A stretch of 15,837 nt of DNA from UBA3775 sp964625275. Lineage in GTDB: Bacteria; Bacillota; Clostridia; Lachnospirales; Lachnospiraceae. A program made the translations under genes and the position numbers. Every line of letters starts with the position of its first letter. Position 1 is the stretch's first letter. Below, in pieces: positions 7,441 through 13,781 of this stretch. The stretch spans positions 1 to 15,837 of the forward strand of contig CAZVBH010000053.1 of assembly GCA_964625275.1 (NCBI GenBank), written 5' to 3'. A model generated the notes under the pieces. That model was not told the origin of the DNA. It saw only the letters and a list, made by a program, of their open reading frames with translations, and did not search any database.

Positions 7441-7475
7441 AAAAAAGCGCAATATCGAATTGGATATTGCGCTTT
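7441..7475 (-). terminator. Rho-independent terminator downstream of ftsZ
   Basis: AAAGCGCAATATC (7444-7456) and GATATTGCGCTTT (7463-7475) form a perfect 13-bp stem with a six-base loop. On the minus strand the stem ends in a run of six T residues, fitting a terminator about 60 bases after the ftsZ stop codon. The plus strand lacks a comparable T run. Confidence 0.88.
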
Positions 7476-7535
7476 AAAAAGTACATTTAAGTAATTTAAA
7501 TATCAAAATTATAACTTTAGCTTATCTAAGATATC

Positions 7536-8708
7536 TTATCTTTTGTTTTTAAGGAAGTCCGGAATCTTGATTCCTGATTCCTGATTACTTCTTGCATAGC
7601 CTGAATCCTGAGCCGGCTGTGAGTAGCTTGGCTGTGGCTTTGATGCCGTCTGTGAATAGCTTGGCTGAGCGAAGCTTGGACGAGCTGGCTGAACTGGCTG
7701 TGATGGTCTTGCAGCCTGTCCAAATACTGGACGTGCTGGCTGAACAGGTGTCTCTGCTACATCCTCGAGGCCTGTTGCAATTACTGTAATCTTGCAGTAG
7801 TCAGGAGTTGTTTCGTCATAATTTGCACCAAAGATAATATTAGCTGACTCTCCTGCGAGTTCCTGAACGTAAGTAGCTGCTTCGTTAGCTTCGATAAGGC
7901 TGATATCACCAGTTACATTAATCATGATATGGCTTGCATTCTCCATGCTTGTCTCAAGAAGTGGGCTTGTTGTAGCCTGCTTAACAGCATCCATACACTT
8001 CTCATCACCGGTTCCTGTACCGATACCGATATGAGCAATGCCTTTGTCCTTCATTACTGTCTGTACATCAGCGAAGTCAAGGTTGATGAGACCTGATACA
8101 TTAATGAGGTCTGTGATGCCCTGTACGCCCTGCTGGAGTACTTCATCTGCTTTCTTAAGTGCCTCTGGAATAGAGGTTCTTCTATCTACGATTTCTAGAA
8201 GCTTATCGTTAGGAATGACAATGAGTGTATCTACTACGCTTCTGAGCTTTTCGATTCCGCCAAGGGCGTTTGTCATTCTCTGCTTTCCTTCAAACTTGAA
8301 TGGCTTTGTTACAATACCTACTGTGAGGATATCCATGTTTTTAGCGAGTGCTGCAACTACAGGAGCTGCTCCTGTACCGGTTCCACCACCCATACCACAG
8401 GTTACAAATACCATGTCGCTACCTGCGATTATGTTCTGAAGCTCCTCGAGATTCTCTTCAGCTGCTTTTTCACCAACTTCCGGCTTTGCACCTGCACCTA
8501 ATCCCTTTGTAAGCTTTTCGCCTATCTGTATACACTGAGGGGCCTTGCAGGTTGTGAGGTGCTGCTTGTCTGTATTTACACAAACAAAATCTACTCCTAC
8601 TATATTTTCCTCAATCATTCTATTGACTGCATTATTACCGGCTCCACCGACACCGATAACCTTTATCTTTGCAGCTGATTCGTTTTCATCTACCTTAATC
8701 TCAAGCAA
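7536..8708 (-). CDS. ftsZ: Cell division GTPase FtsZ
   Basis: FtsZ is the tubulin homologue that polymerises into the division ring. From the TTG start chosen here (8708-8706) the protein has 390 residues and begins (M)LEIKVDENESAAKIKVIGVGGAGNNAVNRM. The tubulin signature GMGGGTGTGAAP is at residues 105-116, and the T7 synergy loop NLDFADV, which completes the GTPase site of the next subunit, at 209-215. Residues from about 320 on are a Pro/Gln/Ser-rich linker with repeated QPARP and PSYSQ blocks, ending in the conserved C-terminal peptide GIKIPDFLKNKR that binds membrane tethers such as FtsA or SepF. AAGGAGG eight bases before TTG decides the start; an in-frame ATG at 8765 would add 19 residues with no conservation expected. 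The gene has its own promoter and a long leader, and ends at a terminator. Confidence 0.97.
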   Translation of the reverse strand: MLEIKVDENESAAKIKVIGVGGAGNNAVNRMIEENIVGVDFVCVNTDKQHLTTCKAPQCIQIGEKLTKGLGAGAKPEVGEKAAEENLEELQNIIAGSDMVFVTCGMGGGTGTGAAPVVAALAKNMDILTVGIVTKPFKFEGKQRMTNALGGIEKLRSVVDTLIVIPNDKLLEIVDRRTSIPEALKKADEVLQQGVQGITDLINVSGLINLDFADVQTVMKDKGIAHIGIGTGTGDEKCMDAVKQATTSPLLETSMENASHIMINVTGDISLIEANEAATYVQELAGESANIIFGANYDETTPDYCKITVIATGLEDVAETPVQPARPVFGQAARPSQPVQPARPSFAQPSYSQTASKPQPSYSQPAQDSGYARSNQESGIKIPDFLKNKR

Positions 8709-8716
8709 AACTATAT

Positions 8717-8723
8717 CCTCCTT
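8717..8723 (-). promoter_or_regulatory. Ribosome binding site fixing the TTG start of ftsZ
   Basis: AAGGAGG on the minus strand, eight bases before TTG at 8708. It lies inside the longer ATG-started reading frame, so it would be in the wrong place for the 8765 start. Confidence 0.9.
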
Positions 8724-8734
8724 ATGTTTAATAA

Positions 8735-8881
8735 AATGCTGATTTATGGTTTTAAAAATTAACACGTCGGATATATAATTAGATTAGGGCTATTGTATTG
8801 CCTTTAATTCTCCAGGCGTGGTTAGTACAAGATAATAAATGATTAAAGCTTTGCTTTGAATCCTATATGTACATCAGCATT
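8735..8881 (-). promoter_or_regulatory. Structured 5' leader of ftsZ (possible)
   Basis: The ftsZ leader is about 190 bases long. Its two ends can pair: AATGCTGAT (minus strand 8881-8873) with ATCAGCATT (8743-8735), a perfect 9-bp long-range stem ending 11 bases before the Shine-Dalgarno. Inside it, 8862-8841 forms a smaller hairpin (GATT, bulged C, AAAGC, loop AAA, GCTTTAATC). No known riboswitch class was recognised. The structure may be chance in an AT-rich leader, and covariation in relatives would be needed to judge it. Confidence 0.35.
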
Positions 8882-8907
8882 CTAAGTTTCATACCACTAC
8901 GCTTATA

Positions 8908-8936
8908 ATCATAGTATTATTTATGTAAATAATCAA
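8908..8936 (-). promoter_or_regulatory. Sigma-A type promoter of ftsZ
   Basis: Minus strand: TTGATT (8936-8931), 17 bp, TATGAT (8913-8908), with an A-rich tract (8960-8941) directly upstream that resembles an UP element. Spacing is ideal and both hexamers match 4-5 of 6 consensus positions. It would give ftsZ transcription independent of the upstream dcw genes and place the repeat array upstream of the promoter. Confidence 0.7.
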
Positions 8937-8980
8937 GTATTTTTTTATTTTTTTCGTAATTTTTTTAGTCCCGTTAGTAC

Positions 8981-9090
8981 TTATTAAATATTATACTGAG
9001 GGAACAAGGTACGGCGACACAGCCTTCGTGCAAATCTTACAATTTGCACGAAGTATGTGTCCCCAGTTGTTCTACGATAGTTTTTATTAA
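8981..9090 (-). repeat. Complete hairpin repeat (family 1), core type B
   Basis: Edge TTATTAAAT, left arm ACTGAGGGAACAAGG, then a core in which CTTCGTGCAAAT and ATTTGCACGAAG pair perfectly around CTTACA, then right arm TGTGTCCCCAG and CTACGATAG. The core stem differs completely from type A but keeps the TTAC loop bases. It lies just upstream of the ftsZ promoter region. Together with the next copy it fills the 5' part of the 631-bp gap between ftsQ and ftsZ. Confidence 0.9.
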
Positions 9091-9336
9091 ATGTTAAACT
9101 GAGGGAACAAGGTACGGCGACACAACCCTTCAGTACTTATTAAAGTAGGTACAGAGGGAACAAGGTACGGCGACACAACTATATACTACTTATTAAAGCC
9201 GGTACAGAGGGAACAGGGTACGGCGACACAGCCTTCGTGCAAATCTTACAATTTGCACGAAGTATGTGTCCCCTGTGTTCTACAGTACTTTTTCAAAATA
9301 TTTAAGTTGTGTCCCCAGGTGTTCTACGGTAGTTTT
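9091..9336 (-). repeat. Nested hairpin repeat (family 1): three left arms, one core, two right arms
   Basis: Three successive left arms (GAGGGAAC at 9101, 9154 and 9208) precede a type B core (about 9232-9263), followed by right arms at about 9264-9290 and 9306-9331. The left-arm spacers read CAGTACTTATTAAAG and TACTACTTATTAAAG, showing that separate elements were stacked. The uneven arm number suggests that one right arm was lost. Its last bases run into the ftsQ stop codon at 9340. Confidence 0.9.
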
Positions 9337-9339
9337 GAG

Positions 9340-10233
9340 TTAATTATAAACTTCGTCGGCTGAGGGATCTGACTCTTCTGTATCATCTTCTGCATTATCT
9401 TCGCCACTTTCCTCTGAATCCTCTTGTTCTGATGATTCTTCATCTTTATCATCACTAGGATTATTGAGAAATTCAGCCGGGATGGTCGTGTTGTCTGATG
9501 AAAAATCTGACATATCTATCCAATAGGTCGCTGTTTTTTCTTCTGCTGCGCTTAGTATGTTTGGCAGTGCCATTATCATGTCGTCATAGCTGGACTGATT
9601 GCCTAGATATACCTGATTGCCGTCGTTACAGTAGAGTGTGATTGCCAAGTTATCGTCAAATTCTATTGTGTCTATAAGCAGCTCATATTTATCTATTAAC
9701 TGGGTTACATCTAGGATTGTATTATATATGTCGTCATCCTGTACCTCAAGTTTTTTTCCTACTGTAAGCACTGAATATTCAAGTCCATCAATTTTTGGAA
9801 TATTATTGGTCTGCTCTGCACGACTGGATATTATGTAACCGTCCTTGTCAAAATAGAGGTAATCTCCCATTTCATAGACGCAGCCTACTATATTTTTTTC
9901 ATATACCTTTATTGTAATTGTATCCATTCCAGTAAATTTAATAGACATGGTCTCAATAAAGGGCATTTCCGGCTTATCTGCAAATATGTAATGAATTTTG
10001 AAGAAAATCGAGTAATTGTCAGCCTTTGTTGTCTGTAATGCTTCGATTATTTCTTCTGAAGTATACCAGGTGTTCCCCTCAACATTTATTGTTTCAATTT
10101 TAAATTTTGTTTCAAGGAGAGCATAGAACACACCTGCCAAAATAATAATTATGGCCAGAGCGATTAAAAGCTTGTAGCGAAAAGCTAGCGTGGTCTCTAG
10201 TTCTATTACTTGGGCTTCTTTTTCTGAATCCAC
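9340..10233 (-). CDS. ftsQ: Cell division protein FtsQ/DivIB
   Basis: This 297-residue bitopic membrane protein is a divisome component that links FtsL and DivIC to septal cell wall synthesis. A short cytoplasmic N-terminus is followed by one membrane helix (residues 20-40), a POTRA domain (from about 44, FKIETINVEGNTWYTSEEIIEAL) and a beta domain up to about residue 245. The end, from about 250 on, is strikingly acidic and low in complexity (DKDEESSEQEDSEESGEDNAEDDTEES). The start is GTG (10233-10231) with AAAGGAG six bases upstream; a repeat begins four to five bases beyond that Shine-Dalgarno. Sequence conservation in this family is low, so the call rests on topology, the POTRA motif and position between ftsW and ftsZ. 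Confidence 0.88.
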   Translation of the reverse strand: MDSEKEAQVIELETTLAFRYKLLIALAIIIILAGVFYALLETKFKIETINVEGNTWYTSEEIIEALQTTKADNYSIFFKIHYIFADKPEMPFIETMSIKFTGMDTITIKVYEKNIVGCVYEMGDYLYFDKDGYIISSRAEQTNNIPKIDGLEYSVLTVGKKLEVQDDDIYNTILDVTQLIDKYELLIDTIEFDDNLAITLYCNDGNQVYLGNQSSYDDMIMALPNILSAAEEKTATYWIDMSDFSSDNTTIPAEFLNNPSDDKDEESSEQEDSEESGEDNAEDDTEESDPSADEVYN

Positions 10234-10249
10234 TTTTTTCTCCTTTCAA

Positions 10250-10450
10250 GTTTTTATTAAATGTTGTACTGAGGGAACAAGGTACGGCGACACAACTTTC
10301 TACTACTTATTAAAGCCGGTACTGAGGGAACAAGGTACGGCGACATAGTCCACATGCAAATCTTACAATTTGCATGTGTCTTATGTCCCCAATGTTCTAC
10401 AGTAGTTTTTCAAAATGTTTATGGTGTGTCCCAGTTGTTCTATTGTAGTT
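10250..10450 (-). repeat. Nested hairpin repeat (family 1), core type C
   Basis: Two left arms (GAGGGAAC at 10271 and 10324), a core in which CACATGCAAAT pairs with ATTTGCATGTG around CTTACA, and two right arms (10385-10405, 10424-10447). Against type B, the base of the stem has changed on both sides (GACACA/TGTGTC to GACATA/TATGTC), a compensatory change. The outer right arm lacks one C of the usual CCCC. The edge lies four to five bases from the ftsQ Shine-Dalgarno. It starts the 420-bp gap between ftsW and ftsQ, which contains no gene. Confidence 0.9.
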
Positions 10451-10657
10451 TTTATTAAATATTAAACTGAGGGAACAAGGTACGGCGACATAGTCCTTCA
10501 GTTCTTATTAAAGTAGGTACAGAGGGAACAAGGTACGGCGACACAACTTATTTTCCGGTCTTACGACCGAAAAAACGGTTGTGTCCCCAGTGTTCTACAG
10601 TACTTTTTCAAAATGTTTAAGGTGTGTCCCCAGTTGTTCTATTGTAGTTTTCATTAA
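10451..10657 (-). repeat. Nested hairpin repeat (family 1), core type A
   Basis: Left arms with GAGGGAAC at 10469 and 10522, core CGGTC-TTAC-GACCG (about 10557-10570), right arms at about 10580-10602 and 10623-10647. The outer edge motif (ATTAAAT) contains the TAA stop codon of ftsW (10656-10654). With the preceding copy it fills the ftsW-ftsQ gap, where murG is often found in related clusters. Confidence 0.9.
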
Positions 10658-11817
10658 ATTTCGTGTTCTATGCGGCCGGCTACTGAGAGTACTAAGCCCA
10701 TTTCTATGAACATGGCCATGATCGATGTTCCTCCATAACTGATGAATGGCAGGGTTACACCGGTTGATGGTACTGTGTTGGTTACTACTGCGATGTTAAG
10801 GAGTATCTGAAGTGCTATATGGGAGAATACTCCAGTGCAAAGCAGTGAGCCGAACAAATCCGGTGCGTTAATTGATATTTTATATATACGCCAGAGCAAT
10901 ACTCCGTAAACTAAAAGAAGTATTACTACGCCTATAATTCCTAATTCTTCGCAGATAACTGCAAATATCATATCTGTGTGGACTTCCGGTATGTAACCAA
11001 GCTTCTGAACGCTGTTACCAAGTCCTTTGCCGAACCATCCGCCTGAGCAGACTGCATAGAGTCCCTGAAGAATCTGATAGCCTTCTTCTTCTACATTGAG
11101 CCACTGTGTAATTCGGTCTGCTCGATAGCCTACGTTCATTATTCCTAATGTAGCTACTGCTATTAAACCAAAAAATGACAATATAAAGTACCACCATTTA
11201 GTACTAACTATAAAGCACATGATAAATACTATTCCTGCCATTACGAGAGCAGTTGAAAGGTTTTCGATAACAACCAAACCAATTGCGATACTTGCTATAA
11301 AAACAATAACAAGGAATCCTGACATTTTTTCAAGTTTTCTTGGAGCATTTGAGAGCATATAGGCTACCAGCAAAATACATGAAATTTTTGTAACCTCGGA
11401 GGGCTGGAATTTTCCGATTACCGGAAGTTCGAGCCATCTCGTAGAACCATTTGTGCTGTCACCTATTGCGAAAACAAGTACTTGAAGTATCAGACAAATC
11501 ACATAGGCCCATATTGCGATTGGGAACTTAATTACAGGTAGTCTTCTTATTAAGAGTCTGTAATTGAATTTACTAATGATAATCATCAGCACAACACCTA
11601 CAAGCGCAAAGGTCGCCTGTTTTTTGAGATAGTAGGTGGATTCAACACCATACTTTACTGCGGTATATGCACTCGCACTACAGACCATTACCAGGCCAAA
11701 ACCAACCAGACAGGCCAGTACAATTAGCAAGGTGAAATCGTAATGCTTGATTACTTCTTTTTTTTCAGATTTAATCGGTCTGGACGAAGACAGAGAGCTT
11801 CGTACTGATCTTTCCAT
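10654..11817 (-). CDS. ftsW: Peptidoglycan polymerase (SEDS family) FtsW
   Basis: This 387-residue polytopic membrane protein is the septal glycosyltransferase that polymerises lipid II, acting with a class B penicillin-binding protein such as the one encoded upstream. After a basic cytoplasmic N-terminus (RSSLSSSRPIKSEKKE) there are about ten hydrophobic helices. Family motifs are GSTRWLELPVIGKFQPSEVTKI in the middle, RITQWLN and GYQILQGLYAVCSGGWFGKG in the large extracellular loop, and the C-terminal signature NTVPSTGVTLPFISYGGTS. The ATG follows AGGAGG (11829-11824). RodA and SpoVE are close paralogues; position next to murD and ftsQ favours FtsW, although in sporulating species the dcw copy may serve as SpoVE. 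The stop codon lies inside a repeat element. Confidence 0.95.
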   Translation of the reverse strand: MERSVRSSLSSSRPIKSEKKEVIKHYDFTLLIVLACLVGFGLVMVCSASAYTAVKYGVESTYYLKKQATFALVGVVLMIIISKFNYRLLIRRLPVIKFPIAIWAYVICLILQVLVFAIGDSTNGSTRWLELPVIGKFQPSEVTKISCILLVAYMLSNAPRKLEKMSGFLVIVFIASIAIGLVVIENLSTALVMAGIVFIMCFIVSTKWWYFILSFFGLIAVATLGIMNVGYRADRITQWLNVEEEGYQILQGLYAVCSGGWFGKGLGNSVQKLGYIPEVHTDMIFAVICEELGIIGVVILLLVYGVLLWRIYKISINAPDLFGSLLCTGVFSHIALQILLNIAVVTNTVPSTGVTLPFISYGGTSIMAMFIEMGLVLSVAGRIEHEI

Positions 11818-11835
11818 TTGGTGACCTCCTTAAGT

Positions 11836-12090
11836 GTTTATTAAATGTTAAGCAGAGGGAACAAGGTACGGCGACACAACTTTCTACTACTTATTAAAGC
11901 CGGTACTGAGGGAACAAGGTACGGCGACACAGCCTTCGTGCAAATCTTACAATTTGCACGAAGTATGTGTCCCCAGTTGTTCTACAGTAGTTTTTCAAAA
12001 TGTTTATGGTGTGTCCCCAGTTGTTCTACGGTAGTTTTTCAAAATGTTTAAGTTGTGTCCCCAGTTGTTCTACGGTAGTTTTTCAAAATG
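11836..12090 (-). repeat. Nested hairpin repeat (family 1): two left arms, type B core, three right arms
   Basis: Left arms carry GAGGGAAC at 11854 and 11908, the type B core lies about 11932-11964, and right arms with GTGTCCCC lie at about 11967, 12011 and 12055. The outermost pair, GACACAACTT and AAGTTGTGTC, is complementary over ten bases, while the middle right arm has no partner. The edge is about six bases from the ftsW Shine-Dalgarno. It makes up most of the 443-bp gap between murD and ftsW; the remainder is the second palindrome family. Confidence 0.9.
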
Positions 12091-12098
12091 CTGTGGTA

Positions 12099-12250
12099 GG
12101 TGGTGGCTCATATATGCTTTTTTAAAGCCTTATTTGGTGGATGCTCATATATGCTTGTGCAAAGTGCATGATAGGCGCGAAGCGCGCACTTTGCACATCA
12201 TATATGAGCGACACCTTTTTTTATCTTCAATGCATATATGAGCCACCACC
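12099..12250. repeat. Nested palindromes of a second repeat family (CTCATATATG)
   Basis: The outer arms GGTGGTGGCTCATATATGC (12099-12117) and GCATATATGAGCCACCACC (12232-12250) are perfect 19-bp inverted repeats. Between them is a second palindrome: CTCATATATG (12144-12153) with CATATATGAG (12199-12208), GTGCAAAGTGC (12157-12167) with GCACTTTGCAC (12186-12196), and a central GCGC-GAA-GCGC. The inner one is flanked by GGTGG and ACACC, like the outer one. This again looks like one element inside another. It shares no sequence with family 1 and lies ten bases from the murD stop codon. Confidence 0.85.
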
Positions 12251-12260
12251 GTACTTAATT

Positions 12261-13631
12261 CTAGTACTTGGCTCCTGGCAATTTTTTTACGAGTTCTTTG
12301 AAGATTGTGCCTCGTTCTTCATAGTTTTTGAACATGCCCCAGCTTGCGCAGCATGGTGAGAGGAGTACTGCTTCTCCTTCTTTTGCATGTTCATAGGAGA
12401 AGGCAACTGCTTCTTCCATATCTTTTACAAATACGCAGTTAGTGAAGCCGAGCTTCTTTGCGGTCTCTGCTATTTTTTCTGCTGTCTGTCCCATGAGAAG
12501 AAGGTATCTGACTTTTCCATCAAAGCTTTCAATCCATTCGTCATATTCCGAGCCTTTGTCATAGCCTCCGCCGATGAGAATCGTTGGTGTGGTCATGGCT
12601 TTTACGGCTTGAATTGATGCATCGGGGTTTGTACCCTTTGAGTCATTATAATATTTAACTCCATTTACTGTTGCAGTATATTCGATTCTGTGTTCAACTG
12701 CAACAAAGGATTTTAATGCTTTTCTGATATTATCCCAATTTACGCCCAATGCTCTTGCGCCTGCAATGGCTGCCATTGCATTTTCGTAGTTATGACGTCC
12801 TATTATGTTCATGTCATGAATTGTACATACTACAAAATCGATAGCTCCTTCTCTGAAAATTATTTCATCGCCCTTGAGGAAATATCCTTCTTCAAGCTCT
12901 CTTGCGGATGAGAACCATACTATTTTTGCCTTTGACAGCTTTGCAAGGTCGCGTACTCTCTCATCCTCGTAATTGAGGACACAGGTCTCATCAGGTGTCT
13001 GATTTACCATGATATTTGCCTTTGCGAGCGCATAATTTTCCATTGTATGATGTCTGTTGAGATGGTCAGGAGTGATATTTAAAATCATGCTGACCTGTGG
13101 ATGGAATGCATCTATTGACTCTAGCTGAAAGCTGCTCATCTCTGCTACTGTTACACTGTCTTCAGTAATCTGAGGTGCCATTTCTGTGTAAGGTATTCCA
13201 ATATTGCCTACAACAAATACACTTTCATACTGAGCTCTCATGATTTCGCCTAAAAGTGCTGTTGTTGTTGTCTTTCCATTTGTACCTGTAATTGCTGCAA
13301 GTTTTCCCTTAGAGCATCTGTAGCCTAGCTCAGCCTCGCCCCAAATGATTGTGCCATTGGCCTTAAGCTTCTGAACAAAATCTAGGTCTGTAGGTACTCC
13401 TGGGCTGATTACGAGATAATCAGCATTTTTAATATCTTCATCAGAAAGCTCGCCTAAAACTATTCTACCGTTGTAGTTTGTTGGCAGCTTTGCTCTTAAT
13501 TCATCCTTATCAATATTTTCATTACCATCATAGAGGATAATGTTGTCACTCTCTCCTGCAAGAAGGTTTGCAGCTGCAATGCCACTCTTGCCGGCTCCCG
13601 CGATGATGATGTTCTTATTTGTGCATTCCAT
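12261..13631 (-). CDS. murD: UDP-N-acetylmuramoyl-L-alanine--D-glutamate ligase MurD
   Basis: This 456-residue cytoplasmic ligase adds D-glutamate to UDP-MurNAc-L-alanine using ATP, in peptidoglycan precursor synthesis. Domain 1 has IIIAGAGKSGIAAANLL (residues 8-24) and SPGVP (76-80) for the nucleotide sugar. Domain 2 has the ATP loop GTNGKTTTTALL (116-127), SSFQLE (166-171) and the N-x-TPDHLNRH segment (185-194). HNYENAMAA (280-288) and EHRIE (313-317) lead to domain 3 with YNDSKGTNPDA (328-338) and LLSPCCASWGMFKNYEERG near the end. Length and all motifs are normal. The ATG has an AAAAGGAG Shine-Dalgarno (13645-13638), and a repeat edge begins about four bases beyond it. mraY, often the neighbour upstream, is missing. 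Confidence 0.97.
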   Translation of the reverse strand: MECTNKNIIIAGAGKSGIAAANLLAGESDNIILYDGNENIDKDELRAKLPTNYNGRIVLGELSDEDIKNADYLVISPGVPTDLDFVQKLKANGTIIWGEAELGYRCSKGKLAAITGTNGKTTTTALLGEIMRAQYESVFVVGNIGIPYTEMAPQITEDSVTVAEMSSFQLESIDAFHPQVSMILNITPDHLNRHHTMENYALAKANIMVNQTPDETCVLNYEDERVRDLAKLSKAKIVWFSSARELEEGYFLKGDEIIFREGAIDFVVCTIHDMNIIGRHNYENAMAAIAGARALGVNWDNIRKALKSFVAVEHRIEYTATVNGVKYYNDSKGTNPDASIQAVKAMTTPTILIGGGYDKGSEYDEWIESFDGKVRYLLLMGQTAEKIAETAKKLGFTNCVFVKDMEEAVAFSYEHAKEGEAVLLSPCCASWGMFKNYEERGTIFKELVKKLPGAKY

Positions 13632-13648
13632 GATTTTCTCCTTTTAAG

Positions 13649-13757
13649 TTTTTATTAAATGTTGTACTGAGGGAACAAGGTACGGCGACACAACTTATTT
13701 TCCGGTCTTACGACCGTAAAAACGGTTGTGTCCCCAGTTGTTCTACGGTAGTTTTTA
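13649..13757 (-). repeat. Complete single hairpin repeat (family 1), core type A
   Basis: The cleanest single copy: edge TTTTTATTAAAT, left arm ACTGAGGGAACAAGG, GACACAAC pairing with GTTGTGTC, core CGGTC-TTAC-GACCG, right arm ending CTACGGTAGTTTTT. It occupies nearly all of the 150-bp gap between the penicillin-binding protein gene and murD, and it defines the unit length of about 108 bp. Confidence 0.92.
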
Positions 13758-13765
13758 CAATAAAT

Positions 13766-13781
13766 GCATATATGCGATACC
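13766..13781. repeat. Half copy of the second palindrome family
   Basis: GCATATATGCGATACC directly abuts the stop codon of the penicillin-binding protein gene. It resembles the right arms at 12232-12250 (GCATATATGAGCCACC) and 12199-12215 (CATATATGAGCGACACC). No matching left arm is seen nearby, so it may be a remnant or chance similarity. Confidence 0.5.

Noticed and set aside
8038..8439. 133-codon plus-strand open reading frame inside ftsZ
   Set aside because: It is the antisense shadow of the well-conserved ftsZ coding frame, with no ribosome binding site or family resemblance.
8709..8765. Upstream ATG start for ftsZ giving 409 residues
   Set aside because: The AAGGAGG sequence lies inside that extension and is perfectly spaced for the TTG at 8708; the extension does not look like an FtsZ N-terminus.
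9091..9336. Repeat hairpins as rho-independent terminators between dcw genes
   Set aside because: On the transcribed strand no T-run follows the stem (it is followed by CCCTCAGTAC and AT-rich edge), and stacking terminators inside an essential operon without new promoters would be hard to explain.
12216..12222. T-run after the family 2 palindrome as a plus-strand terminator
   Set aside because: There is no plus-strand gene upstream, and the T-run lies between inner and outer palindrome arms; it more likely belongs to the repeat structure.
11845..12359. Plus-strand open reading frames in the murD-ftsW gap and into murD
   Set aside because: They read through repeat arms and palindromes and overlap the 3' end of murD; no ribosome binding site or recognisable protein.
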